Shown here: piece after piece, positions 51,484 to 59,647 of the stretch
Position numbering within the stretch: position 1 is the first letter of the stretch
Layout of the letters: the number at the start of each line of letters is the position of its first letter
Origin: Pseudothauera nasutitermitis
GTDB taxonomy: Bacteria; Pseudomonadota; Gammaproteobacteria; Burkholderiales; Rhodocyclaceae
Assembly: GCF_004801295.1 (NCBI RefSeq)
Contig: NZ_SSOC01000003.1
Span: 62,001 to 126,000 of the forward strand
Length of the DNA: 64,000 nucleotides
Direction: 5' to 3'
Translations under genes and position numbers: made by a program
The notes under the pieces: model-generated
The model's input: only the letters and a program-made list of their open reading frames with translations
Told to the model about the DNA's origin: nothing
Databases searched by the model: none

Positions 51484-52494
51484 TCAGGCGCCGCGCACGG
51501 TGACCCAGTAGCGGGTACGCTGCTCGATGCGCAGCGGGAAGACCTGTGCGAGGGACTGCAGGGCGTGCCCGGTGTCGTCGAGGGAGAACACACCGGAGAT
51601 TTCCATGGCCGCGACCTCGGGATCGCAGCGCAGCACGCCCGGCCGATAGCGCCCGAGTTCGGCAAGGAAACCGGCCAGCGGCATGCGGCGGGCCACCAGC
51701 AGGCCATCGCGCCAGGCCTCGGCATCCGCGTCGGCGGGCTGCGGCGCCGGCTCCCGGCCGCCCAGGCCCGGACCAAAGAGCAACTGCCGGCCCGCGTCGA
51801 CGCGGACGTCGCCGACATCCGCGTGCCGCAAGGCCACCGTCCCCTGCCGGACCCGCAGGGTGGCCACCCCGGCCCCTCCGCCGTCGAGGCGCACGGAGAA
51901 CACCGTGCCGAGCGCCTGCAGACGGCCGTGCGGCGTATCGACGAAGAACGGCCGCGCGGCCGGGTCGGGCATGGTCTCGATGAGGATTTCGCCGCGCCGC
52001 AGGACGATCCGGCGCTCGCCGGCAGCATAGCGGACGTCCACGGCGGTATCCGTGTTGAGCAGCAGCGTGCCGCCATCGGCCAGCTGGAGCCGGCGCCGTT
52101 CGCCCACGGCGGTGGCGTGCTGCGCGGCCAGGCGATGCCAGGGGCCGCTGTCGCGCGCCTGCCAGCCGAGCACGCCGGCGGCGCCGAACAGCGCCAGCGA
52201 CTTGAGCACGGTGCGGCGTCTGCCCGCCTGCGCCGCCTTGCGCTGCTGCGTTTCTTCGAGCGTGGCATGGGCCAGTTGCGCGGGCAGCGCATGCACGCGC
52301 CGGCTGAAACCGGCCAGGCGCTGCCAGGCACGTTCGTGGTCCGGATGGGCCGTGCGCCACTGGCGGCAGGCAGTTTCATCGGCAGCACTGGCCGTGCCGG
52401 ACTGCAGGCGGACCAGCCAGCCGATGGCCTGGTCCACGATGCGCTCATCGATCGGCGCGGCGTCCATCGCGGCAGGTACGCGCTCAGCCGGCAT
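51484..52494 (-). CDS. FecR-type anti-sigma/sigma regulator
   Basis: A 336-residue single-pass inner-membrane regulator. A cytoplasmic N-terminus (about 10-80, AIGWLVRLQSGTASAADETACRQW, matching the FecR N-terminal domain) is followed by a membrane segment (about 96-112, VLKSLALFGAAGVLG). The periplasmic FecR domain contains LADGGTLLLNTDTAVDVRY and SGVFSLDD near the end. It receives the signal from the receptor signalling domain and controls the FecI-type sigma factor. The start at 52494 overlaps the sigma gene by 11 bp; a shorter start at 52467 is possible. Confidence 0.9.
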   Translation of the reverse strand: MPAERVPAAMDAAPIDERIVDQAIGWLVRLQSGTASAADETACRQWRTAHPDHERAWQRLAGFSRRVHALPAQLAHATLEETQQRKAAQAGRRRTVLKSLALFGAAGVLGWQARDSGPWHRLAAQHATAVGERRRLQLADGGTLLLNTDTAVDVRYAAGERRIVLRRGEILIETMPDPAARPFFVDTPHGRLQALGTVFSVRLDGGGAGVATLRVRQGTVALRHADVGDVRVDAGRQLLFGPGLGGREPAPQPADADAEAWRDGLLVARRMPLAGFLAELGRYRPGVLRCDPEVAAMEISGVFSLDDTGHALQSLAQVFPLRIEQRTRYWVTVRGA

Positions 52495-53029
52495 CGCTGG
52501 CGGGCAGGCCGGCGGCGTAGGTGACCCGGTAGTAGGCCTGCATCGCGCGCACCATGTACTTCTGCACGGCGCTGACGGACAGGCCGAGTTCGGCGGCGAT
52601 CTCGGCATAGCCGAGGCCATCGACCTGCGACAGCAGGAAAGCGCGGCGGGCATTGGCGCACAGGCCATCCAGCATGCGATCGACCTCGATCAGCGTTTCG
52701 CGCACGATCAGCCGGGCCTCTTCCGAAGGCTGCTCATGTTCCGGCATGCGCGCCAGCACGTCGAGATAGGCCTGCTCCAGCGTGCGGCGGCGATACTGAT
52801 CGACGACCAGGCCCTTCGCCACGGTGACCAGCAGCGCACGGCTCTCCTCCAGCGCGCGCTGGGTGCGCATGGCCAGGATGCGCACGAAGGCGTCGTGCGC
52901 CAGGTCGGCGGCATTGTCGGGGCAATTCACCTTCTTGCGCAGCCAGCGTTGCAGCCAGGCGTGGTTGTCGCGGTAGAAGACATCGAAACGGCTTTGCGTC
53001 GAACGGGCGCTCATTGCGACGGGGGTCAT
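52484..53029 (-). CDS. FecI-type ECF sigma factor
   Basis: A 181-residue extracytoplasmic-function sigma factor. Region 2 reads DNHAWLQRWLRKKVNCPDNAADLAHDAFVRIL. Region 4 reads LDGLCANARRAFLLSQVDGLGYAEIAAELGLSVSAVQKYM. It probably transcribes the TonB receptor gene downstream of fecR in response to the receptor signal. The start at 53029 sits 21 bp downstream of a Fur-like palindrome, so iron limitation should relieve repression. Confidence 0.94.
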   Translation of the reverse strand: MTPVAMSARSTQSRFDVFYRDNHAWLQRWLRKKVNCPDNAADLAHDAFVRILAMRTQRALEESRALLVTVAKGLVVDQYRRRTLEQAYLDVLARMPEHEQPSEEARLIVRETLIEVDRMLDGLCANARRAFLLSQVDGLGYAEIAAELGLSVSAVQKYMVRAMQAYYRVTYAAGLPASDAG

Positions 53030-53050
53030 GCCTGGAAACGGAACGAAAGA

Positions 53051-53071
53051 GAATGATACTTAAAATCATTC
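53051..53071. promoter_or_regulatory. Fur-like box upstream of the FecI-type gene
   Basis: Perfect seven-base arms GAATGAT and ATCATTC are separated by ACTTAAA, 21 bp in total, in an AT-rich pocket. They resemble the NAT-rich Fur consensus. The box covers the expected promoter of the sigma gene, fitting iron-repressed expression. Confidence 0.7.
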
Positions 53072-53134
53072 CTTAAGATACAAGTTTCCCTTCGCTGCAA
53101 AGCCTGGAATGCGCGCCCGGAAAGGCCCGTCCGC

Positions 53135-53524
53135 TCAGTAATCGAGCAGGCTGCGGCAGTTTTCCGTGCGTCCGGACAAGACCGACAGTCGGGCCAGCCG
53201 GTCGCGCACGAAATCGTCCGGTACCCGGCGGTTGGCGCAGTAATCGCGCACCTGCATGGCCATCGCCACCATTTCCAGACGCAACGAGGCATCGCCCAGG
53301 GACAGGAAGCGATATTCGCTGGTATCGCGCCAATCCTCGTCCTCTTCCTCCGCGGGGGCCGCCCCGCCCTGCTGCTGCGCCGTCACGGGGGGTGCAGTGG
53401 GCGCCTGCACGGGCTGTGCGGCGGGCTCCGCCTGTGCGGGGGCGGCCGGCGCCTGCGCACGCACGGACGGCGCGCACAGCGTCAGCAACAGGCAGCAGGC
53501 GAAGGACGCGAACGGACGGTTCAT
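53135..53524 (-). CDS. Small exported protein of unknown function
   Basis: A 129-residue protein with a Sec signal peptide (about 1-23, ending SVRAQA). An Ala/Pro/Gln/Val-rich linker (24-55) and a short acidic patch (EEEDEDW) follow. The C-terminal domain (about 65-129) contains two cysteines (RDYCANRRVPDDF, TENCRSLLDY) that could form a disulfide. The family is not recognised. It lies 77 bp downstream of the PP2C gene on the same strand and may be co-transcribed with it. The start at 53524 gives the signal peptide. Confidence 0.72.
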   Translation of the reverse strand: MNRPFASFACCLLLTLCAPSVRAQAPAAPAQAEPAAQPVQAPTAPPVTAQQQGGAAPAEEEDEDWRDTSEYRFLSLGDASLRLEMVAMAMQVRDYCANRRVPDDFVRDRLARLSVLSGRTENCRSLLDY

Positions 53525-53601
53525 CTGCAAGGCAGCGGGCAAACGCAGGACATGCCCGAGTTTACGGCAGTTTTCCACCCGGTCTTGAGGGCGGCCCGGA
53601 T

Positions 53602-54357
53602 TCAGCGTGCCGGCGCCTCGACGAACTTGATGATCGCCACGGTGATGTTGTCGCCCGCCCCGCCAGCGCGCTCGCGCGCGTGGTCGATCAGCACCCCGGC
53701 GGCCTCGCGCGCGGACAGCGCGGCGATCGCCCCGCCCAGTTCCTCTTCGGAAAAGTAGGCCCACAGGCCGTCGGAGCACAGCAGGAAGCTGTCCCCGGCC
53801 ACCAGCGGCGCCTGCTTGCCGTGGTCGATGCGCGGCGGCTGCTCGCTGCCCAGGCAGGACAACAGCACGTTACGCTGCGGATGGCGCAGCGCGCCGGCCT
53901 CGTCCAGCTTGCCCTTGCGCTGCAATTCGCCGACCAGCGAGTGATCCTGGGTGCGCGACACCAGTTCGGAGCCGCGGAAGTGGTACAGGCGCGAATCCCC
54001 GCAATGCGCCCAATCCACGCGCCCCGGTTGCAGCATCAGCACCACGGCGGTGCTGTGCGGGTCCTGCTCGCTGGTGAAGCGGGTGAGCTTGATGACCACA
54101 TGGGCCTCGTCGATCACGCTGGCGATCAGATGCTCGGGTGTTTCCGATTGTGGCGCGTAGGACTCGAAGTTCTGCTTGGCCTTGATCAGCACCTGCTCGG
54201 CGGCCATCGCCCCGCCGGTGTGCCCCCCCATGCCATCGGCCAGCACGGCCATCAGCATGCCCGGCCGCGTGGGGTGGGCGAACAGCGCTACACGGTCCTG
54301 CTGTTCCTTGCGATCCCCGGTATGGCGGGCCACGCAGGTTTCGATGGTGAGCGGCAT
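53602..54357 (-). CDS. PP2C-type serine/threonine phosphatase
   Basis: A 251-residue cytoplasmic PPM/PP2C protein phosphatase. The metal-binding motifs are present: GDRKEQQDR, VLADGMGGHTGG, AHCGDSRLYHFR, LCSDGLW and AGDNITVAIIKF. Full length is consistent with the bacterial PstP/Stp1 group. It is probably the antagonist of a Ser/Thr kinase not in this window. A perfect CRP-type palindrome lies about 100 bp upstream. Its start at 54357 is followed by an exported protein gene. Confidence 0.92.
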   Translation of the reverse strand: MPLTIETCVARHTGDRKEQQDRVALFAHPTRPGMLMAVLADGMGGHTGGAMAAEQVLIKAKQNFESYAPQSETPEHLIASVIDEAHVVIKLTRFTSEQDPHSTAVVLMLQPGRVDWAHCGDSRLYHFRGSELVSRTQDHSLVGELQRKGKLDEAGALRHPQRNVLLSCLGSEQPPRIDHGKQAPLVAGDSFLLCSDGLWAYFSEEELGGAIAALSAREAAGVLIDHARERAGGAGDNITVAIIKFVEAPAR

Positions 54358-54457
54358 AAAACGGGGAAGGAGGAAGGAATCAGCCGCGCATCATAGCAAC
54401 CCGCTTCCCGCCCCGGCGGTCCGCGCACGACCCTGCCGTCATCACCCGAAAGGTCAA

Positions 54458-54473
54458 TGTGAAATATTTCACA
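54458..54473. promoter_or_regulatory. Perfect CRP/Vfr-type palindrome
   Basis: The 16-bp sequence TGTGAAATATTTCACA is a perfect palindrome with TGTGA-N6-TCACA half-sites. It lies between the PP2C gene start and the glcF stop. For the minus-strand PP2C gene it is about 100 bp upstream of the ATG, an activation-like distance. The glc operon reads toward it, so a terminator role is less likely. Confidence 0.65.
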
Positions 54474-54534
54474 CCTCGTTAAAAAAGCCACAGCAATACA
54501 GCATCGCCGGACACCCGCTACGACGAACGACGTA

Positions 54535-55779
54535 TCACAGCGGAAAGCCGTTCAGGCGCGCGTCGACCAGCTCGATCCAGTGCCGCACGGGCAGTTCCGC
54601 CCCGCCCTGCAGATGAGTGATGCAGCCGATGTTGGCCGAGGCGATCAGTGCCGGGCCGCCGGCCGTCAGCGCGGCCAGCTTGGCCTCGCGCAGGCGCTCG
54701 GAGAGTTCCGGCTGAAGCAGCGAATAGGTGCCGGCCGAACCGCAGCACAGATGGGCGTCGCGCACCGGGGTGAGGGTGAAGCCGGCCGCGCCGAGCAGTT
54801 CCTCGACCACGCCGCGCACCTTCAGGCCATGTTGCAGGGTGCATGGCGCGTGCCAGGCCACCGCGATGGGCTCGGGGCGCCGGATGCGCAGCAGTTCGGC
54901 CAGGCGCGCGGCCTCGGCGGCCACCACCGCGCTGATGTCCACGGTGAGCTCGGCGATGCGCCGGGCACGCTCGGCATACAACGGATCGCCGGCCAGCAGG
55001 TGGCCGTAGTCCTTCACCTGCACGCCGCAGCCCGAGGCGGTCATGACGATGCCCTCGATCTCGCCACGCTCCACCGCCGGCCACCAGGCGTCGATGTTGC
55101 GCCGCGCGTCGGCGCGCCCGCCCTCGTGGTCGTTGAGGTGGTGGCGCACCGCGCCGCAACAGCCCGCGCCGGGCTGTTCGACCAGCGAAATGCCCAGGGT
55201 GTCGAGCACGCGCGCGGCGGCGGCGTTGATCGACGGCGCCATGGCCGGCTGCGCGCAGCCGGCCAGTGCCAGCATGCGGCGCGCGTGGCGCGCACGCGGC
55301 CAAGGCCCGGCGGGACGCACCGGCGGCACCTTCTCGCGCAGCTTCTCCGGCAGCAGGCCGCGCACCAGGCGGCCGGCCTTCATCGCCGCGCCGAACAGGC
55401 CGGCGCGCGGCACGAACTCGCGCAGCGCCCAGCGCACCACGCGCTCGGCGCCCCGGCGCGGCACGCGCTGTTCGACCACGTGGCGGCCGATATCGACCAG
55501 ATGGCCGTAGCGCACGCCGGACGGGCAGGTGGATTCGCAGGAGCGACAGGTCAGGCAGCGGTCCAGATGCTGGCGGGTCTTCTCGGTGACCGGCTGGCCT
55601 TCCAGCGCCTGTTTGATCAGATAGATGCGCCCGCGCGGCCCGTCCAGTTCGTCGCCGAGCAACTGGTAGGTGGGACAGGTGGCCGTGCAGAAGCCGCAGT
55701 GCACGCATTTACCGAGGATCTCGGCGGCCTCGCGCCCTTCCACGCTGTCGCGGATGAAATCGGCAAGCTGGGTCTGCAT
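54535..55779 (-). CDS. glcF: Glycolate oxidase iron-sulfur subunit GlcF
   Basis: A 414-residue subunit that passes electrons from the GlcD/GlcE flavoproteins to the respiratory chain. Two [4Fe-4S] motifs, CVHCGFCTATCP (25-36) and CLTCRSCESTCP (about 75-86), are followed by CCG-type domains (GAGCCGAVRHH and LCCGSAGTYS). It starts two bases after glcE and completes the operon. The reaction oxidises glycolate, or D-lactate, to glyoxylate or pyruvate. Confidence 0.95.
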   Translation of the reverse strand: MQTQLADFIRDSVEGREAAEILGKCVHCGFCTATCPTYQLLGDELDGPRGRIYLIKQALEGQPVTEKTRQHLDRCLTCRSCESTCPSGVRYGHLVDIGRHVVEQRVPRRGAERVVRWALREFVPRAGLFGAAMKAGRLVRGLLPEKLREKVPPVRPAGPWPRARHARRMLALAGCAQPAMAPSINAAAARVLDTLGISLVEQPGAGCCGAVRHHLNDHEGGRADARRNIDAWWPAVERGEIEGIVMTASGCGVQVKDYGHLLAGDPLYAERARRIAELTVDISAVVAAEAARLAELLRIRRPEPIAVAWHAPCTLQHGLKVRGVVEELLGAAGFTLTPVRDAHLCCGSAGTYSLLQPELSERLREAKLAALTAGGPALIASANIGCITHLQGGAELPVRHWIELVDARLNGFPL

Positions 55780-55781
55780 GG

Positions 55782-56867
55782 TCAGAATTCCTGGTGGAGA
55801 CGGCCGGGGCTGAAGATGCCCGAGGGGTCGAAGGCGGCCTTCAGCCGGCGCTGGATGGTCATCAGCGGTGCGGGCAGCGGATGGAACACCGCGCCGTCGC
55901 GTGCGCCGCCGCGGAACAGGCTGGCGTGGCCGCCCAACTGCGCCACGCGCTCGCGGATCTGCGCGGCCGGCACGCCGCTGCGCAGCCAGCGCTGGCCGCC
56001 GCCCCATTCGATGAACTGTTCGCCGGCCAGCTTCAGCGGCGCGGCCGAGGTGGGCAGCGACAGGCGCCACAGCGCGCCGCCCGCCACGTCCACACCGAAC
56101 CACGGCAGGGTCTGCTCGCGCACGGCGTGCCAGAATGTCTGCGCGTCGGCCTCGCCCACCCCTTCGCCGCCCAGCGTCTCGCGCGCGCTGCGCACCGCCG
56201 CCGCGGCGCCCGACAGGCGCAGGGTGAGCACGCCGTCCGCCCAGGCCGAGGCGGAAATCGGCAGCGGCTGCCCGCCCCAGTCGTTGAGCCGGGCAATGGC
56301 CTCGGCCTCGCTCAACTGGAAGCGCAGCGTGGCTTCCTCCACCGGGCGCGGCAGCACCTTCAGCGACACCTCCAGCAGCACGCCCAGCGTGCCCAGGCTG
56401 CCGGCCATCAGCCGGGAAACGTCGTAGCCGGCCACGTTCTTCATCACCTGCCCGCCGAAGCGCAGCACCTGCCCCCGGCCGTCGAGCAGCTTCACGCCCA
56501 GCACGAAGTCGCGCAGCGCGCCCGCCGCCAGCCGGCGCGGGCCGGACAGGCCGGCGGCCACCGCGCCGCCCACCGTGGCGCCAGGGCCGAAATGCGGCGG
56601 CTCGAAGGCGAGCATCTGCCCGCGCGCGGCCAGTTCGGCCTCCAGCTCCGCCAGCGGCGTGCCGGCGCGCACGGTGACCACCAGCTCGCTCGGCTCGTAG
56701 CTGACGATGCCGCGACAGGGCGTGGTGTCGAACACCTCGCCGGTGGGCGCGCGGCCATAGAAATCCTTGCTGCCGCCGCCGCGCGGGCGCAGCGCCACGC
56801 CTTCCGAGGCGGCAGCGCGGATGCGCCCGGCCCACTCGCTGACGATCTTGTCGATGTTCTCGCTCAT
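55782..56867 (-). CDS. glcE: Glycolate oxidase FAD-binding subunit GlcE
   Basis: A 361-residue FAD-binding subunit related to the N-terminal FAD domain of GlcD. ALRPRGGGSKDFYG, VTVRAGTPLAELEAEL and EPPHFGPGATVGGAVAAGLSGP give the VAO-type flavin-binding pattern, and GGQVMKNVAGYDVSRLMAGS follows. The C-terminus ends with AFDPSGIFSPGR. AAGGA precedes the ATG at 56867, which overlaps the stop of a 43-codon reading frame by four bases. It works with GlcD and GlcF. Confidence 0.95.
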   Translation of the reverse strand: MSENIDKIVSEWAGRIRAAASEGVALRPRGGGSKDFYGRAPTGEVFDTTPCRGIVSYEPSELVVTVRAGTPLAELEAELAARGQMLAFEPPHFGPGATVGGAVAAGLSGPRRLAAGALRDFVLGVKLLDGRGQVLRFGGQVMKNVAGYDVSRLMAGSLGTLGVLLEVSLKVLPRPVEEATLRFQLSEAEAIARLNDWGGQPLPISASAWADGVLTLRLSGAAAAVRSARETLGGEGVGEADAQTFWHAVREQTLPWFGVDVAGGALWRLSLPTSAAPLKLAGEQFIEWGGGQRWLRSGVPAAQIRERVAQLGGHASLFRGGARDGAVFHPLPAPLMTIQRRLKAAFDPSGIFSPGRLHQEF

Positions 56868-56995
56868 TGCTTCCTTGCCCTCTCTCGGGAATCCTTTTCG
56901 CGCCGCGCGGACACGGCGCGCAGCGCCAGCCAGCTGCCCACCAGGGACAGCACCGGCACCGCCACCAACAGGAATTGCACCCAGCCCCGGCTCAT
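56864..56995 (-). CDS. 43-residue single-pass membrane protein between glcD and glcE
   Basis: A short frame of 43 codons. It encodes MSRGWVQFLL, a hydrophobic helix (about 5-28, with VAVPVLSLVGSWLALRAV), then a basic/charged tail (ARREKDSRERARKQ). Its TGA overlaps the glcE ATG by four bases (ATGA), as real coupled genes do. Its position between two glycolate oxidase subunits suggests a membrane partner of that complex, tethering the soluble subunits. No ribosome-binding site is obvious. Short length and lack of homology data keep confidence moderate. Confidence 0.65.
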   Translation of the reverse strand: MSRGWVQFLLVAVPVLSLVGSWLALRAVSARREKDSRERARKQ

Positions 56996-57035
56996 CGTGC
57001 TGCGCGCCGCCCTGCATCGGCGGCGCGTCGGGAGC

Positions 57036-57084
57036 CTAGGGTGTGTTCACACGATCCGCGGCGGATCGTGTGAACACACCCTAG
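57036..57084. repeat. 49-bp perfect palindrome at the 3' end of glcD
   Basis: Two perfect 24-base arms (57036-57059 and 57061-57084) flank a single central G. The arm begins CTAGGGTGTGTTCACACGAT and ends CCGC. The right arm contains the glcD stop codon (TAG at 57083-57081). It lies 40 bp before the start of the 43-residue frame. In RNA it would form a long hairpin, able to attenuate or stabilise the transcript. It could also be a remnant of a small palindromic mobile element; only one copy is seen here. Confidence 0.8.
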
Positions 57085-58604
57085 AACCTGGGGATGTCCG
57101 GGTAGGGCACATGCCCCGCGCGCACCGGCATGCGGCCGTATTCGGCGCAGCGGTTGAGCGTGGGGATGGCCTTGCCCGGGTTGAGCAGCCCGGCCGGATC
57201 GAAAGCCGCCTTGACGCGGAAGAACTGGCGGATTTCGGCGGTGGCGAACTGCGAGCACATCTGGTTGATCTTCTCGATGCCCACGCCGTGCTCGCCGGTG
57301 ATGGTGCCGCCCAGCGCCACGGAGAGTTCGAGGATTTCCGCGCCGAAGTGCTCGGCGCGCTCGAATTCGCCCTCGCGGCCGGCATCGAACAGGATCAGCG
57401 GGTGCAGGTTGCCGTCGCCGGCATGGAACACGTTGATGCAGCGCAGGCCGTACTTGCCTTCCATGGCCTGGATGGCCTCCAGCATCTCGCCCAGGCGCTT
57501 GCGCGGAATGGTGCCGTCCATGCAGTAGTAGTCCGGCGAGATGCGCCCGGCGGCCGGAAAGGCGGCCTTGCGCCCGGCCCAGAACTTCATGCGTTCGGCT
57601 TCGGAGCCGGACACGCGCACCTCGGTGGCCCCGGCGTTCTCCAGTACCGCGCACATGCGGCCGATCTCCTCGGCCACTTCCTCCGGCGTGCCGTCGGATT
57701 CGCACAGCAGGATGGCCTTGGCGTCCAGCGGGTAGCCGGCGTGGACGAATTCCTCCACGGCGGCGGTGGCCGGCTGGTCCATCATCTCCAGCCCGGCGGG
57801 GATGATGCCGGCGGCGATGATCTCCGCCACCGCCTCGCCGGCCTTGATGACGTCGTCGAAGGCGGCCAGCACGCACTGCGCCAGGCGCGGGCGCGGGGTC
57901 AGGCGCACGGTGACTTCGGTGACCACCGCCAGCATGCCCTCGGAGCCGGTCATCAGCGCGAGCAGGTCGTAGCCCGGCGCATCCAGCGCATGGCTGCCGA
58001 TCTCGACGATCTCGCCCTCGATGGTCACCGCGCGCACGCGCAGCAGGTTATGCACGGTGAGGCCGTACTTCAGGCAATGCACCCCGCCAGCGTTCTCGGC
58101 GACGTTGCCGCCGATGGTGCAGGCGATCTGCGAGGACGGGTCGGGCGCGTAGTACAGGCCGTGGGGCGCCGCCGCCTCGGAAATGGCCAGGTTGCGCACG
58201 CCGGGCTGCACCACTGCCGTGCGCGAGTGCGGGTCCAGATGCACGATGCGGTTGAAGCGCGCCAGCGACAGCAGGACGCCGCATTCGTGCGGCAACGCGC
58301 CGCCGGACAGCCCCGTGCCCGCGCCGCGCGCCACCACCGGCACGCCCAGTTCGTGACAGGTGCGCAGCACCGCCACCACCTGGGCCTCGTCGTACGGCAG
58401 GGCCACCGCCAGCGGCATGCGCCGGTAGGCCGCCAGGCCATCGCATTCGTAGGGGCGCAGATCCTCGGGGTCGTACATCAGCGCGCCCACCGGCAGCACG
58501 CGCGCCAGCGCCTCAATCAGCCGCACCTTGTCGATGCCGGAAAAGTCGGCCTCCTGTTCGAAGGCCGTCGGTTCATCGTCCTGTCTTGTCTGGATGTCCA
58601 GCAT
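57081..58604 (-). CDS. glcD: Glycolate oxidase catalytic subunit GlcD
   Basis: A 507-residue FAD-linked oxidase of the VAO family (FAD_binding_4). The flavin site VVARGAGTGLSGGALP is clear, with the C-terminal FAD-oxidase domain including INVFHAGDGNLHPLILFD and GGTITGEHGVGIEK. The ATG at 58604 (MLDIQTRQDDEPTAFEQ) fits the family; an in-frame extension to 58634 is not supported. The last residues and stop codon lie within the palindromic element. It oxidises glycolate to glyoxylate with GlcE and GlcF. Confidence 0.95.
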   Translation of the reverse strand: MLDIQTRQDDEPTAFEQEADFSGIDKVRLIEALARVLPVGALMYDPEDLRPYECDGLAAYRRMPLAVALPYDEAQVVAVLRTCHELGVPVVARGAGTGLSGGALPHECGVLLSLARFNRIVHLDPHSRTAVVQPGVRNLAISEAAAPHGLYYAPDPSSQIACTIGGNVAENAGGVHCLKYGLTVHNLLRVRAVTIEGEIVEIGSHALDAPGYDLLALMTGSEGMLAVVTEVTVRLTPRPRLAQCVLAAFDDVIKAGEAVAEIIAAGIIPAGLEMMDQPATAAVEEFVHAGYPLDAKAILLCESDGTPEEVAEEIGRMCAVLENAGATEVRVSGSEAERMKFWAGRKAAFPAAGRISPDYYCMDGTIPRKRLGEMLEAIQAMEGKYGLRCINVFHAGDGNLHPLILFDAGREGEFERAEHFGAEILELSVALGGTITGEHGVGIEKINQMCSQFATAEIRQFFRVKAAFDPAGLLNPGKAIPTLNRCAEYGRMPVRAGHVPYPDIPRF

Positions 58605-58730
58605 GCTCGGCTGTCCTGTGCGGCCCGCGCGCACCGGCGGCGGGCCCGTTTTCTCGAAATCCGCCCGATGCTACGCGAAAGCCGCCGGACGCCGGCATTG
58701 GGGCAATCCAGCATGGCGGCGGCCCAGGCT

Positions 58731-59504
58731 TCAGGCGCGCAGCCAGCCCAGCCCGGATTCGGTGTCGGCGCCCCGTGGGCGGTATTCCGCGCCCACCCAG
58801 CCGGTATAGCCCAGGCGGTCCAGTTCGGCGAACAGCCAGGGAAAGTTGATCTCGCCGCTGCCCGGTTCGCCGCGTCCGGGGTTGTCGGCGAACTGTATGT
58901 GGCCGATCTGCGGCAGCAGGCGGGCCAGGGTGTTGGCCAGATCGCCTTCCATGACCTGGGCGTGGTAGAGGTCGTACTGGATGAACAGGTTGCCGCGCCC
59001 GGCGGCGGCCACCAGTTCGGCGGCCCGCGTGCTGCGGTCGACGAAGAAACCGGGCACGTCGCGCGTGTTGATGGCTTCGAGCAGCACGGCGATGCCATGC
59101 GGCGCGCAGGCGTCGGCGGCATGGCGCAGGTTGTCGATCAGCGTTTCGGCGAGGTGCTCCGCCGTCTCGCCCGACGGCGCCAGGCCGGCCAGGCAGTTGA
59201 TGCGCGGACAGCCCAGCGCGCGGGCGTAGTCGATGGCGCGCGCCACCCCGGCGCGGAATTCCGCCTCCCGGCCGGGCAGGCAGCCCAGGCCGCGCTCGCC
59301 GCCGGCCCAGTCGCCGGCAGGGAAGTTGAACAGCACCACGTCCACGCCGGCCTCGCGCGCGGCGCGCGCCACGTCCCCGGCCGGCCAGTCGTAGGGGAAC
59401 TGGAACTCCACCGCGCAGAAACCGGCGCGCGCGGCGGCGGCGAAACGCTCCAGGAAGGGATGCTCCTGGAACAGCATGGAAAGGTTGGCGCTGAAGCGCG
59501 GCAT
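58731..59504 (-). CDS. hyi: Hydroxypyruvate isomerase
   Basis: A 257-residue sugar-isomerase-type TIM barrel that interconverts hydroxypyruvate and tartronate semialdehyde in glyoxylate assimilation. The N-terminus MPRFSANLSMLFQEHPFLERF and the motifs EFQFPYDWPA, LLEAINTRDVPGFF, QYDLYHAQVMEGDL and HIQFADNPGRGEPGSGEI match Hyi. It lies 126 bp upstream of glcD in the same direction, so glycolate oxidation and glyoxylate carboligation/isomerisation are probably linked. Gcl is not in the window. The start at 59504 is the family start. Confidence 0.94.
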   Translation of the reverse strand: MPRFSANLSMLFQEHPFLERFAAAARAGFCAVEFQFPYDWPAGDVARAAREAGVDVVLFNFPAGDWAGGERGLGCLPGREAEFRAGVARAIDYARALGCPRINCLAGLAPSGETAEHLAETLIDNLRHAADACAPHGIAVLLEAINTRDVPGFFVDRSTRAAELVAAAGRGNLFIQYDLYHAQVMEGDLANTLARLLPQIGHIQFADNPGRGEPGSGEINFPWLFAELDRLGYTGWVGAEYRPRGADTESGLGWLRA

Positions 59505-59647
59505 GGCGGACTCCCGGACCCACGGCGGCATGGATGAAGAAGCGATTGTGCCCGCCCCCACCCGGCCCGGCCAGCCCACAACGGCCCCACGCCCGCGCAA
59601 GCCGATTTGCTACCATCCCAGCCTTCCCCGGTGCAGTTCTGCCCGCC

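Noticed and set aside
49051-52524. A 1157-codon plus-strand frame opposite the TonB receptor and FecR genes
   Set aside because: It is antisense to recognisable genes and lacks any domain or start signal.
55794-59537. A 1247-codon plus-strand frame opposite glcE, glcD and hyi
   Set aside because: It mirrors three well-supported minus-strand genes and shows only His/Ala/Gln/Arg-biased shadow sequence.
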